Origin: JANOBJ01 sp031411575 | GTDB lineage: Bacteria > Pseudomonadota > Gammaproteobacteria > Burkholderiales > Burkholderiaceae_C | Length of the DNA: 17,475 nucleotides | Reading direction: 5' to 3' | Assembly: GCA_031411575.1 (NCBI GenBank) | Contig: JANOBJ010000056.1 | Span: 1 to 17,475, forward strand | In this document: in pieces, positions 1 to 6,989 of the stretch | Layout: every line of letters begins with the position of its first letter | Numbering within the stretch: position 1 is the first letter of the stretch | Notes under the pieces: generated by a model | What the model saw: only the letters and a program-made list of their open reading frames with translations | Told to the model about the DNA's origin: nothing | Databases searched by the model: none | Translations under genes and position numbers: made by a program

Positions 1-1444
1 TGAACACCTGCACGCCCTGAGCCTGCGCTTTCACCTGGAGCGCCAGACCGGCGGCATGACGCGCGACATCGAGCGCGGCGTGCGCGGCATCGAGTCGCTG
101 ATCTCGTACTCGCTCTATAGCATCGTGCCCACGCTGATCGAAGTGACGCTGGTGCTGACCATCCTGGCGGTGAAGTTCGACGTCTGGTTTGCCGGCATCA
201 CCATCGCCGCGCTGGTGGTCTACATCACCTTCACCGTGACGGTGACCGAATGGCGCACCAAGTTCCGGAAGGAAGCCAATGAGTTCGATTCGGCCGCGCA
301 CACCCGCGCGATCGATTCGCTGCTGAACTACGAAACCGTCAAGTACTTCAACAACGAAGGCTTCGAGGCGCGCCGCTATGACGAGAGCCTGGAAAAGCTG
401 CGCCTGGCGCGCCTGAAAAGCCAGACCACGCTGTCGATGCTCAACACCGGCCAGCAGCTCATCATCGCCGTCGGTCTGGTGGCAATGCTGTGGCGCGCCA
501 CGCAGGGCGTGGTGGACGGTCGCATGACGCTGGGCGATCTGGTGATGGTCAACGCCTTCATGATCCAGCTGTATATCCCGCTCAATTTTCTGGGCGTGAT
601 CTACCGCGAAATCAAGCAGAGCCTGACCGATCTGGACAAAATGTTCACGCTGATGGAGCGCGAGCGCGAGGTGGGCGATGCGCCCGGCGCGGTGCCGCTC
701 AATGTGTCCGAGCACCCGTCGGTGCGCTTCGAGGCGGTGAGCTTTGCCTACGAGCCCGACCGCCCGATCCTGCACCACATCAGCTTCGAGATTCCGGCCG
801 GCAAAACCGTGGCCGTGGTCGGGCCGTCGGGCTCGGGCAAATCGACGCTGGCGCGGCTCTTGTACCGCTTTTATGACGTGCAGCAGGGCACCATCACGAT
901 TGGCGACCAGAGCATCCGTGACGTGACGCAAGACAGCGTGCGCCATGCGATTGGCATCGTGCCGCAGGACACGGTGCTGTTCAACGACACGGTGGAATAC
1001 AACATCGCCTACGGCCGCCCCGGCGCCACCCGCGCCGAGGTGGAAGAAGCGGCTCGCGCCGCACGCATCCATGACTTCATCGCGTCAACCCCCAAGGGCT
1101 ACGGCACCATGGTGGGCGAGCGCGGGCTCAAGCTCTCGGGCGGCGAGAAGCAGCGCGTGGCGATTGCCCGCACGCTCCTGAAAAACCCACCCATCCTGAT
1201 CTTCGACGAAGCCACCTCGGCGCTGGATTCCGCCAACGAACGCGCCATCCAGGCCGAGCTGCAAAGCGCCGCACAGAACAAGACCACGCTGGTGATCGCG
1301 CACCGTCTGTCCACCGTGGTCGACGCGCACGAAATTCTGGTGCTGGACGCCGGCCGCATCATCGAACGCGGCACCCACAACGAACTGCTGGCGCGGCAGG
1401 GTCGGTATGCGCAGATGTGGATGCTGCAGCAGAGCTCGGAGTGA
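1..1444 (+). CDS. Atm1/HMT1-type ABC exporter (5' end missing)
   Basis: Fused permease-ATPase half-transporter of the ABCB7/Atm1/HMT1 group, which forms inner-membrane homodimers exporting glutathione-linked or heavy-metal conjugates. The reading frame is already open at base 2 (EHLHALSLRFHLERQTGG before the first ATG at 56), so the N-terminal membrane helices lie outside the window. Visible are the later transmembrane segments (from the ATG at 56, residues about 15-60 and 130-185), then the nucleotide-binding domain. Walker A is GPSGSGKST, the Q-loop region is GIVPQDTVLFND, the signature is LSGGEKQRVAIAR, Walker B with D-loop is ILIFDEATSALD, and the H-loop is VIAHRLS. All catalytic motifs are intact. 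It converges on the acyltransferase gene at 1579. The exported substrate cannot be read from the sequence; family assignment is firm. Confidence 0.93.
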   Translation, partial: EHLHALSLRFHLERQTGGMTRDIERGVRGIESLISYSLYSIVPTLIEVTLVLTILAVKFDVWFAGITIAALVVYITFTVTVTEWRTKFRKEANEFDSAAHTRAIDSLLNYETVKYFNNEGFEARRYDESLEKLRLARLKSQTTLSMLNTGQQLIIAVGLVAMLWRATQGVVDGRMTLGDLVMVNAFMIQLYIPLNFLGVIYREIKQSLTDLDKMFTLMEREREVGDAPGAVPLNVSEHPSVRFEAVSFAYEPDRPILHHISFEIPAGKTVAVVGPSGSGKSTLARLLYRFYDVQQGTITIGDQSIRDVTQDSVRHAIGIVPQDTVLFNDTVEYNIAYGRPGATRAEVEEAARAARIHDFIASTPKGYGTMVGERGLKLSGGEKQRVAIARTLLKNPPILIFDEATSALDSANERAIQAELQSAAQNKTTLVIAHRLSTVVDAHEILVLDAGRIIERGTHNELLARQGRYAQMWMLQQSSE

Positions 1445-1514
1445 GTTGTGATGGCCTGATGCAGTACCTGATGAGAGTCAGGAAGCTGCGCGGGCCGCGA
1501 CGGACAGCGCTCTT

Positions 1515-1531
1515 GCTACCAAACAGATAGC
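1515..1531. repeat. GCTA-N9-TAGC palindrome, copy 1
   Basis: GCTACCAAACAGATAGC lies in the 134-bp gap between the convergent ABC exporter and acyltransferase genes. The arms are GCTA and TAGC, extended by one flanking T/A pair (TGCTA...TAGCA). The total length of 17 nt is the same as in the other copies in this window. There is no adjacent T-run, so a role as an intrinsic terminator is not evident. Confidence 0.6.
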
Positions 1532-1578
1532 AGACTATAACGAGGGGATGCCGGCCACAGGCTCAAATCGCTCCACAA

Positions 1579-3180
1579 TCACTCGCCCCACGGCAGCATC
1601 AATGTCACCACCGCCAGCTTGGCGAACTCGGGCTCGAACTCATCGATGATGGCTTGCGGGTCGGGGCAAAGGGTGGAATCGGTGATCACGCCGAACTGCA
1701 CGCCGCCGCCGTAGCTCAGGATCGACACGCCCAGCCCCACGTCGCCGGACTGCGGCACCCAGAACAGGTTTTGCTCGACCGTGGAGCCGCAGAACTTGAT
1801 CTTCTCGCGCGGGCCGGGCACGTTGGTCATCACGGCCGTGGTCTTCTTGCCGAACAGGTTGAGCATCGCGTCCTGCGCCGGCTTGATCAAGAGGCCGGCC
1901 ACCGCCAACAGGCTGAACGCCAGCAGCGGCTGGTAGCTGCCCTTCATCTCGCCCATGCGCCGGCGCACCTCGTACACCCGCTCAATCGGGTTGTCGATGC
2001 CGATCGGCAGCACCAGCGGCGCCAGGCCAAAGCGGTTGCCGAGCTTGTAGGCGTGCTCGATCGGGCGCAGGTTGACGGGCACCATGGCGCGGATTTCCTG
2101 GCCGGTGGTGTCGTCGCCGTGGCCCTTCAGGTATTGGCTGATGGCACCGGCCACGCAGCTCAGCAGCACGTCGTTGATCGAGCAGTTCAGCGCCTTGCCC
2201 ACGGCGCGCACTTCGGCCAGCGGAATCGGCTGGCACCAAGCCACACGCTTCTGGGTGCCAGGCTTGCCCTTCAAGCGGGTTTTGGAGTCATCCGGCATCA
2301 GCGCCAGTGCGGCCAGATCGCTCACCAGCTGGTAGCCCACCTTGGCCATGTCGAGTGAGCCAGCCATGCCTTTTTGCGGGTCGGACAGGATGTGCAGGGC
2401 CTGCGCCGCGCCCTGGCCGGCAGCACCCAGCGCCTTCACGGTCATGTCGGTGAACGGCTTGATGAGCTGGTCGGTGATCCAGTCTTCGGCGCCCGCCGGC
2501 TCGGCCTTGCGGCGGCGCTCGGGTGGCGGCGCGCCGCCGTCGATCAGCGACATCGTGACCGAGATCAGTGCGATGCCGTCGGCGATGCAGTGGTGGATGC
2601 GCACCAGCATCGCACTGCTTTTTTTGCCGTCGGGGCCGGTGTAGTCCTCGATCAGGTGAAACTGCCACAGCGGGTGCTTGCGGTCCAGCGGCTGCATGGC
2701 CAGCTCGCCCAGGCGGTCCTGCAGCGCGGCCTGCGACTCGCCCTTGGCGTGTTTGGGCAGGGTTTCGCGGACCACGTGGTTGTGGATATCGAAATCGCGG
2801 TCTTCCACCCAGGTGGCGCCGGCCGCGTCTTCGACCACGCGCTGGCGAAAGCGGTTGTACTTCAGCAGGCGCTCTTCGACGCGCGTGCACAGGGTGTCGT
2901 AGTCCACCTGGGGCTGAAGCACCCACACGCCGACGATCATCATCAGGTTGCTGGGCGAATCCATGCGCAGCCACGCGGTATCCACCTTGGTCATGCGCTC
3001 GCCCGACAGGCCCAGCATGCCGGTGGCCGCGCGGGTGGCGTTTTTCTGCACCACACGGGCGGCCTTGCGTGCGGTCTGCCCGGCCCGCGCCGTGGCGGGC
3101 CCGACGGCGGCGGCCACCCGGCGCGTGGCTTGCCGCGCGACCGCGCGGGCGACTTCAGGGGCTTGTGTGCGGGTAACCAT
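1579..3180 (-). CDS. Wax ester synthase / diacylglycerol acyltransferase (WS/DGAT)
   Basis: Bifunctional O-acyltransferase that moves fatty acyl groups from acyl-CoA to long-chain alcohols or diacylglycerol, making wax esters or triacylglycerol at the inner membrane and lipid inclusions. The catalytic motif HHCIADG (HHxxxDG type) is at about residues 196-202. Other family landmarks are PLW (about 170-172), NDVLLSCVAGAI and the C-terminal DVGLGVSILSYGGGVQFGVITD block. The open frame extends upstream to 3321, but I chose the ATG at 3180 (533 aa): it is preceded by GGAG at a suitable distance, and the extra 47 codons look like untranslated leader. The first ~60 residues are an Ala/Arg-rich extension before the conserved LSGERMTKVDTAWLRMD start of the domain. 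Divergent from the acyl-CoA-binding protein gene. Confidence 0.92.
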   Translation of the reverse strand: MVTRTQAPEVARAVARQATRRVAAAVGPATARAGQTARKAARVVQKNATRAATGMLGLSGERMTKVDTAWLRMDSPSNLMMIVGVWVLQPQVDYDTLCTRVEERLLKYNRFRQRVVEDAAGATWVEDRDFDIHNHVVRETLPKHAKGESQAALQDRLGELAMQPLDRKHPLWQFHLIEDYTGPDGKKSSAMLVRIHHCIADGIALISVTMSLIDGGAPPPERRRKAEPAGAEDWITDQLIKPFTDMTVKALGAAGQGAAQALHILSDPQKGMAGSLDMAKVGYQLVSDLAALALMPDDSKTRLKGKPGTQKRVAWCQPIPLAEVRAVGKALNCSINDVLLSCVAGAISQYLKGHGDDTTGQEIRAMVPVNLRPIEHAYKLGNRFGLAPLVLPIGIDNPIERVYEVRRRMGEMKGSYQPLLAFSLLAVAGLLIKPAQDAMLNLFGKKTTAVMTNVPGPREKIKFCGSTVEQNLFWVPQSGDVGLGVSILSYGGGVQFGVITDSTLCPDPQAIIDEFEPEFAKLAVVTLMLPWGE

Positions 3181-3199
3181 GCGGGATGTCTCCACTGTT

Positions 3200-3228
3200 T
3201 TGCGTAAATTGGGACGAGGCCCTATTCT
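3200..3228 (+). promoter_or_regulatory. Possible sigma70-type promoter for the ACBP gene
   Basis: TTGCGT and TATTCT are separated by exactly 17 bp in the divergent gap upstream of the acyl-CoA-binding protein, predicting a leader of about 90 nt. The match to consensus is modest (3/6 and 4/6), so this is a candidate only. Confidence 0.22.
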
Positions 3229-3324
3229 GTAGCGGTTGCTGCCCGTAAGATACCGCGCAGTTACCCCAACGGGTAGACCCTTCACCCCAAACCAGTCCCA
3301 TTCCCATCCAACGAGGAGCATTCC

Positions 3325-3579
3325 ATGGCCGACCTGAACGCCACTTTCGACGCCGCTGTAGCCAACTCCAAGAACCTCACCGAGCGGCCCGACAACGCCA
3401 CGCTGCTCAAGCTCTATGCGCTGTACAAGCAGGCGACCGAGGGCGACAACAGCGACAAGAAACCCGGCTTCGGCGACATGGTGGGCCGCGCCAAGTGGGA
3501 CGCGTGGAACAACTTCAAGGGCACCAGCAACGACGACGCGAAGCGGCAGTACGTGGCGCTGATCGAATCGCTGAGCTGA
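3325..3579 (+). CDS. Acyl-CoA-binding protein (ACBP)
   Basis: Small (84 aa) cytosolic four-helix protein that binds long-chain acyl-CoA thioesters and buffers or delivers them to enzymes. The sequence carries the ACBP core: LLKLYALYKQATEGD (about 27-41), then KKPGF and GRAKWDAWNNFKG (about 54-66), then a C-terminal helix with a conserved Tyr (RQYVALIESL). Its length matches stand-alone ACBPs. The start is supported by GAGGAG about 8 nt upstream of the ATG. ACBPs are ubiquitous in eukaryotes but patchy in bacteria. Here the gene stands back to back with an acyl-CoA-consuming WS/DGAT, which suggests a role in supplying acyl-CoA for storage lipid; that link is inference. Confidence 0.95.
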   Translation: MADLNATFDAAVANSKNLTERPDNATLLKLYALYKQATEGDNSDKKPGFGDMVGRAKWDAWNNFKGTSNDDAKRQYVALIESLS

Positions 3580-3637
3580 TCTTTTCAGCCGGTTTTAAAG
3601 CCTTTTGTGCCTGTGGTCCTCGTCAGATGGTCATTGT

Positions 3638-3658
3638 TTGCTATAAATAATATAGCAA
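3638..3658. repeat. GCTA-N9-TAGC palindrome, copy 2 (AT-rich hairpin)
   Basis: The 17-nt core GCTATAAATAATATAGC (3640-3656) sits in a perfect hairpin with 8-bp arms TTGCTATA / TATAGCAA around AATAA. It lies between the convergent ACBP and VOC genes. The preceding TGGTCATTGTTTGCTA (3628-3643) is identical to the left arm of the large hairpin at 12788-12830. Its placement is compatible with a bidirectional terminator, but the stem is AT-rich. Confidence 0.65.
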
Positions 3659-3676
3659 TCTGATGCCGCATGACGG

Positions 3677-4090
3677 TCACACCAGTTCGGAAATCTCGAT
3701 CAGATTGAGGTCGGGGTCGCGCAGGTAGACCGAGCGGATCTTCTGCGTGGCGCCGGTGCGCAGCACCGGGCCTTCGATGATCGGCCAGGCCGCTGCGTGC
3801 AGGCGCTCGATCACCTGGGCCAGCGGCACGCTGGCGATGAAACACAGGTCGAGCGCACCGGGCACTGGCAGGTGCGCCTTGGGCTCGAACTCGCTGCCGC
3901 GCACATGCAGGTTGATCTTCTGGTGGCCAAACCTGAAGGCCTTGCGTTCCACGGGAGGCACCCCGCTCGCGGCATTCTCAGTCGCACCGGTGAAACGCTC
4001 GAGCTGCATGCCGAGCACACGCGTGTAGAAGTCCACGCAGGCGGCTTCGTCCGCGGTCGTCAGCACCAGATGGTCAAGGTGATCGATCAC
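3677..4090 (-). CDS. VOC (glyoxalase/bleomycin-resistance fold) family protein
   Basis: 137-residue member of the vicinal-oxygen-chelate superfamily; one chain holds two beta-alpha-beta-beta-beta modules. Module one starts DHLVLTTADEAACVDFYTRVLGM (about 6-28) and module two GALDLCFIASVPLAQVIERL (about 78-97). Candidate metal ligands are His7, His62 (INLHV) and Glu132 (NLIEIS); RSVYLRDPDLNLIEI is the classic C-terminal VOC strand pair. The start is GTG at 4090, fused to the stop of the small ORF upstream in a GTGA overlap, and it has only a weak ribosome site of its own. Translation therefore probably depends on coupling. Last gene of the minus-strand chain. The substrate is unknown; related proteins are often labelled VOC family virulence protein without solid evidence. 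Confidence 0.85.
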   Translation of the reverse strand: MIDHLDHLVLTTADEAACVDFYTRVLGMQLERFTGATENAASGVPPVERKAFRFGHQKINLHVRGSEFEPKAHLPVPGALDLCFIASVPLAQVIERLHAAAWPIIEGPVLRTGATQKIRSVYLRDPDLNLIEISELV

Positions 4091-4191
4091 GGCGGGGCCT
4101 GCGCCGCCGCGTACTGTGCGATGGCGGTGTCGCCGCCGGTTGCCGCAGGCAGGTGGGCCGCGACCTCATGGAAAAAGATGAAGGTTTTCAA
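4087..4191 (-). CDS. 34-residue small ORF with TTG start, between CaiB-like and VOC genes
   Basis: Not recognised. The TTG at 4191 overlaps the TGA of the CoA-transferase gene (TTGA), is preceded by a perfect AGGAGG (4203-4198) with 6-nt spacing, and its own TGA overlaps the GTG of the VOC gene (GTGA). The peptide begins MKTFIFFHEVAAHL and ends AQYAAAQAPP. It has no membrane segment or known motif. The N-terminal KTFIFFHEV strand resembles the start of a small alpha/beta barrel protein, so it could be the remnant of a longer gene. Alternatively it is a true leader ORF that couples translation of the CoA-transferase to the VOC gene. The signal architecture is strong; the function is unknown. 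Confidence 0.55.
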   Translation of the reverse strand: MKTFIFFHEVAAHLPAATGGDTAIAQYAAAQAPP

Positions 4192-5495
4192 TCGGCGCCT
4201 CCTGCCACGATGCCCTGCTCGCGCAAGGTGGTGATCTGTTCCGGGCTCAGCCCCATGCCGCGCAGCACGGCGTCGGTGTCTTGTCCGATCGACGGGGCGT
4301 TGCGCCGGTGTGCGCCCGGCGTGCGCGAGAGCTTGGGCACGATGCCGGGGATGGCCAGGTCGGTGCCGTCGTCCATGCGCACCGAGTCGAGCATGCCGCG
4401 CGCGCGGTAGTGCGGGTCGGCCGCGATGTCGGCCACGGTGTAGATGCGGCCGGCGGGCACCGAGGCACCGTCCAACGCCCTCAGCACCTCGTCCACCGTG
4501 CGGGTGGCCGTCCAGGTGCCGATGGCGGCGTCGATCTCGGCCACGCGCGCCACGCGGCCAGTGTTGTCGGCCAGCGCCGGGTCGTTGCCGAGGTCTTCGC
4601 GGCCGATCACGGTCATCAGGCGCTTGAAGATGCTGTCGCCGTTTCCCGCGATCAAAACGAAGGCTCCCACGCTTGTCGCTTCGCGTACTGCGCTGCCCTC
4701 CGAGGAGGCTGGCCTGGCTTGGGGCGGCCCGGCGCTGGCGGCCGCATAGCCGTCGTCAGCGCAGCGATAGGCGTTGCTCGGCGCAATGCCAGGCAGGGCG
4801 CTACCGGCCGGGCCGCGTACGGCGCCAAACGCGCTGTACTCGGGCAGCAGGCTTTCCATGCAGTTGAAGACGGCTTCGTACAGCGCCACGTCGATCACCT
4901 GGCCCTGGCCGCTTGTCTGCCGTTCCTGTAGCGCCAGCAGGATGCCGATCACGCCGTGCAGCGCGGCCAGCGTGTCGCCAATGCTCACCCCCACCCGCAC
5001 TGGCACGCGGCCCGGCTCGGCCGTCAGGTGGCGCAGGCCGCTCATGGCCTCGGCCACCACGCCAAAACCCGGCTTGTCGCGGTAGGGGCCGGTCTGGCCG
5101 TAGCCGCTGATGCGCAGCATGATCAGCTTCGGGTTGAGCGCCAGCAATTCGTCTGGCCCCAGACCCCAGCCCTCCATCGCGCCAGGGCGGAAGTTCTCGA
5201 TCAGCACGTCTGATTCCCGGGCCAGCTGGCGCACCAGGGCCTGGGCTTGCGGGTGCTTGAGGTCGAGCGCGACGGAGCGCTTGTTGCGCGACTGGACCTG
5301 CCACCAGACCGAGGTGCCGTCTTTCAGCAGCCGCCACCTGCGCAGTGGATCACCGGTGCCCGGCGGCTCGATCTTGATGACATCGGCACCGAAGTCAGCC
5401 AGCGTCTTGGCTGCGAAAGGCCCGGCGATCAGCTGGCCGAGCTCAATGACCTTCAGGCCGTGCAGCGGGCCAGGGGGTACAGCGGGTGTCTCCAT
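4188..5495 (-). CDS. CaiB/BaiF family CoA-transferase (class III) with in-frame insert
   Basis: Class III CoA-transferase, moving CoA between carboxylic acids through an aspartyl-CoA thioester. Family blocks are visible in order: LKVIELGQLIAGPFAAKTLADFGADVIKIE (14-43), RNKRSVALDLK (70-80), IENFRPGAMEGWGL (99-112), ISGYGQTGPYRDKPGF (129-144). The predicted catalytic Asp174 is in VSIGDTLAALHG. The C-terminal domain ends with a typical PAGRIYTVADIAADPHYRARGML stretch. Between NAYRCADDGY and VLIAGNGDSIF lies a foreign-looking, Pro/Ala/Ser-rich stretch of about 29 residues (about 251-279), encoded by a GC-rich repeat-like element. The rest is intact, so activity is plausible. No clear Shine-Dalgarno precedes the ATG; an 11-bp tandem repeat lies there instead. 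Acid substrate unknown. Confidence 0.9.
   Translation of the reverse strand: METPAVPPGPLHGLKVIELGQLIAGPFAAKTLADFGADVIKIEPPGTGDPLRRWRLLKDGTSVWWQVQSRNKRSVALDLKHPQAQALVRQLARESDVLIENFRPGAMEGWGLGPDELLALNPKLIMLRISGYGQTGPYRDKPGFGVVAEAMSGLRHLTAEPGRVPVRVGVSIGDTLAALHGVIGILLALQERQTSGQGQVIDVALYEAVFNCMESLLPEYSAFGAVRGPAGSALPGIAPSNAYRCADDGYAAASAGPPQARPASSEGSAVREATSVGAFVLIAGNGDSIFKRLMTVIGREDLGNDPALADNTGRVARVAEIDAAIGTWTATRTVDEVLRALDGASVPAGRIYTVADIAADPHYRARGMLDSVRMDDGTDLAIPGIVPKLSRTPGAHRRNAPSIGQDTDAVLRGMGLSPEQITTLREQGIVAGGAD
4198..4203 (-). promoter_or_regulatory. Perfect Shine-Dalgarno AGGAGG before the small ORF
   Basis: AGGAGG on the minus strand, six nt before the TTG at 4191 and inside the final codons (Ala-Gly-Gly-Ala-Asp) of the CoA-transferase gene. 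It is the best ribosome site in this operon and the main reason to take the 34-codon ORF seriously. Confidence 0.7.
4659..4754. repeat. GC-rich repeat-like insert inside the CaiB-like gene
   Basis: About 87 nt that keep the reading frame but encode a stretch absent from the expected family core. It contains a perfect CCTCC-GA-GGAGG hairpin (4697-4708), preceded by CCACGCTTGTCGCTTCGCG and followed by GGCCTGGCTTGGGGCGGCCC. From memory, this wording matches a dispersed intergenic repeat of Comamonadaceae genomes. Exact borders are uncertain: 4668-4754 or 4659-4745 fit equally well, depending on how the flanking Asp-Gly residues are assigned. Confidence 0.6.
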
Positions 5496-5497
5496 GG

Positions 5498-5530
5498 GGG
5501 CGAAGCGCGGGCGAAGCGGGGGCGAGGTGG
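5498..5530. repeat. Three-copy 11-bp tandem repeat before the CaiB-like start
   Basis: GGGCGAAGCGC, GGGCGAAGCGG and GGGCGAGGTGG follow one another immediately upstream of the CoA-transferase ATG (read CCGCTTCGCCC on the coding strand). The tract occupies the place where a ribosome site would be expected. Confidence 0.7.
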
Positions 5531-5551
5531 GCAGCGCACGGCGCCAGCCGC

Positions 5552-5869
5552 TCAGGCTTTCTTCTTGGCTGCGGGCTTCTTCTTCGCCAGCAGCGTGTCG
5601 AGGTTCTTCACGATCTCGCCCTCGATCCGGTCCTTGAAGGCACCCAGCAGGAAGCCCAGCTTGGCATCCAGATTGAAGTGATCCGGGGTGACCTTGAGCG
5701 TGCCATTCACGCCCGAACGCGTGAAGGTGACCGTGTCACTGGTTTCACCCTCTTCGTAGGTGCAGGCCATGTCAAATTTTTCTTCGACCTGCTCGGCCCA
5801 CTTGAAGGCCACCTTGCGCGCTTCGGCAAAGCTGAAATGGTGGTCGCGTCGGATATGAATGTCAGCCAA
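5552..5869 (-). CDS. Polyhydroxyalkanoic acid system family protein (PHA_gran_rgn)
   Basis: A 105-residue protein of the family labelled polyhydroxyalkanoic acid system protein (PF09650/TIGR02610), found with polyester-granule genes in proteobacteria; its biochemical role is not settled. The family start ADIHIRRDHHFSFAEARKVAFKWAEQVEEKF (2-32) is clear, followed by TVTFTRSGVNGTLKVTPDHFNLDAKLGFLLGAFK and a Lys/Ala-rich tail (AKKKPAAKKKA) that could bind nucleic acid or acidic surfaces. The open frame runs further upstream, but homology begins at the TTG at 5869, which has AAGGAG seven nt before it. The start overlaps the end of the aminopeptidase gene by 8 nt. The presence of this gene suggests the organism makes PHA; the synthase is not in this window. 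Confidence 0.9.
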   Translation of the reverse strand: MADIHIRRDHHFSFAEARKVAFKWAEQVEEKFDMACTYEEGETSDTVTFTRSGVNGTLKVTPDHFNLDAKLGFLLGAFKDRIEGEIVKNLDTLLAKKKPAAKKKA

Positions 5870-6989
5870 CGGGTGTCTCCTTGAGTTGTTGGTGGCGCTG
5901 CTCTTTGGGCATCTCGGCCAAGCGCCTGACCGCATCATAAAACCGTTGCCAGTCGCGCCCCTCGCGCACGAACAGTGCCTCAAAGCCGGGCACCAGATCA
6001 TCGTAGGCGGCCTGCGCGCCGAATGACGCGTTGTTGGCCCGCGCCACCCACGTGTCATAACCGGCGAAGCCGCCCCAGCTGGCCCTGAGCTGCGCGTACT
6101 GGTCGCGGAATTTCTGAAATGCTATTGATTTCATAGCTAACTTTGACCGTTCCAAGGGGATCTCGGGCACATTGGATGCATAAATGGCCGCCAGCTCGCG
6201 CCGGGTGGCCAGCGCCAGCGCGCGGAACTCGCGGCGCCGCCGGTCGAACACCGCGTACTCCTCGCGCGCGGCCGCGCCGCCTTGCAGGGCCAGCCAGCGC
6301 TCGCCACCGAGCCGCTCGACCGCGGTGGCAAACGACTCGTTGAACATCGTGTCGTCCTTGGCATAGACCACCTGGTGCGCGAGCTCGTGGAAGATGATGC
6401 GCGCGAGTTCGCCTTCGGGGTAATGGATGAAGGTGTTGAGCAGCGGGTCGCCGCCGGCCCAGTTGAGGTAGCCGAGCGTGGAATAGGCCGGCACGCCGTA
6501 GACGCTCACTTCCAGCCCCTCGGCCTGGAGTTCGGCGGCCAGCGCCTGCGCGTCGGCTTCCGAGTAGTAGCCGCGGTAGCCGACGCAGCCCACTACCGGA
6601 AAGCACCACGTCTTGAGCGTGAGCGACAGCGCGGGTGCAGCCACCACGTTCCACACCGCCGAGCGGCGCTGCAGGTCGGCATAGCGGCGGTAGCTGGCGT
6701 TGTCGGGCAGCTTGAGCTCGGTCGAGGCAAAGGCGCGAATGCGCTGCGCGAGCCGCAGGCGTTCTTTCAGCGGTGGTGCAGCCGCGCTGTCGGATACCCA
6801 GTCGTCCACCGGGCGTGCCGCGTTCATGAGCTTCAGGTGGCCGCTGACCGATTGCCAGTAGTAGCCCACGCCGGCGCAGCCGCTCAGGCACACCGCTGTC
6901 ACGCCGGCCAGCAGCAGCGCCATCAATCCTGAGAGCCCGGCTGCCACCCGCGTGCGGTGCTTCACATCCTGCGCCGGTAGGTGGCTCAC
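5862..6989 (-). CDS. Lipoprotein zinc aminopeptidase (PF10023/COG4324 type)
   Basis: Putative membrane-anchored metallo-aminopeptidase. The N-terminus has basic residues (KHRTR), a hydrophobic run (VAAGLSGLMALLLAGVTAV) and a lipobox ending LSGC, so it should be a lipidated envelope protein. The zinc site is HELAH in ARIIFHELAHQVVYAKDD, with the downstream NESFATAVE supplying the third ligand, as in gluzincins; all residues are present. The GTG at 6989 (375 aa) forms a GTGA overlap with the oxidoreductase stop. A GTG at 6965 directly before KHRTR is an alternative and gives a cleaner signal peptide. The gene overlaps the PHA protein start by 8 nt. A palindromic repeat (6121-6137) lies in frame, encoding KLAMKSIAF near the C-terminal third. 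Physiological substrate unknown. Confidence 0.87.
   Translation of the reverse strand: MSHLPAQDVKHRTRVAAGLSGLMALLLAGVTAVCLSGCAGVGYYWQSVSGHLKLMNAARPVDDWVSDSAAAPPLKERLRLAQRIRAFASTELKLPDNASYRRYADLQRRSAVWNVVAAPALSLTLKTWCFPVVGCVGYRGYYSEADAQALAAELQAEGLEVSVYGVPAYSTLGYLNWAGGDPLLNTFIHYPEGELARIIFHELAHQVVYAKDDTMFNESFATAVERLGGERWLALQGGAAAREEYAVFDRRRREFRALALATRRELAAIYASNVPEIPLERSKLAMKSIAFQKFRDQYAQLRASWGGFAGYDTWVARANNASFGAQAAYDDLVPGFEALFVREGRDWQRFYDAVRRLAEMPKEQRHQQLKETPVG
5877..5882 (-). promoter_or_regulatory. Shine-Dalgarno AAGGAG deciding the TTG start at 5869
   Basis: AAGGAG on the minus strand, seven nt before TTG-GCT-GAC. It fixes the start of the PHA system protein and lies inside the last codons of the aminopeptidase gene. 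Confidence 0.8.
6121..6137. repeat. GCTA-N9-TAGC palindrome, copy 3, inside the aminopeptidase gene
   Basis: GCTATTGATTTCATAGC, inside an AT-rich pocket of an otherwise GC-rich gene. On the coding strand it reads in frame as LAMKSIA. It matches copy 4 (9482-9498) at 14 of 17 positions, and both share the following TAA. Confidence 0.7.

Noticed and set aside
1445..1578. Intrinsic terminator after the ABC exporter
   Set aside because: The only hairpin is the short 17-nt palindrome without a T-run; a GC-rich stem followed by Ts is absent.
3181..3321. Longer N-terminus for the WS/DGAT (start at 3321)
   Set aside because: The extra residues show no similarity to the family, the ATG at 3180 has a good ribosome site, and this interval must hold the divergent promoters.
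4659..4754. Frameshift or pseudogene in the CaiB-like gene
   Set aside because: The frame stays open and family motifs resume directly after the insert, so the gene is interrupted in sequence but not broken.
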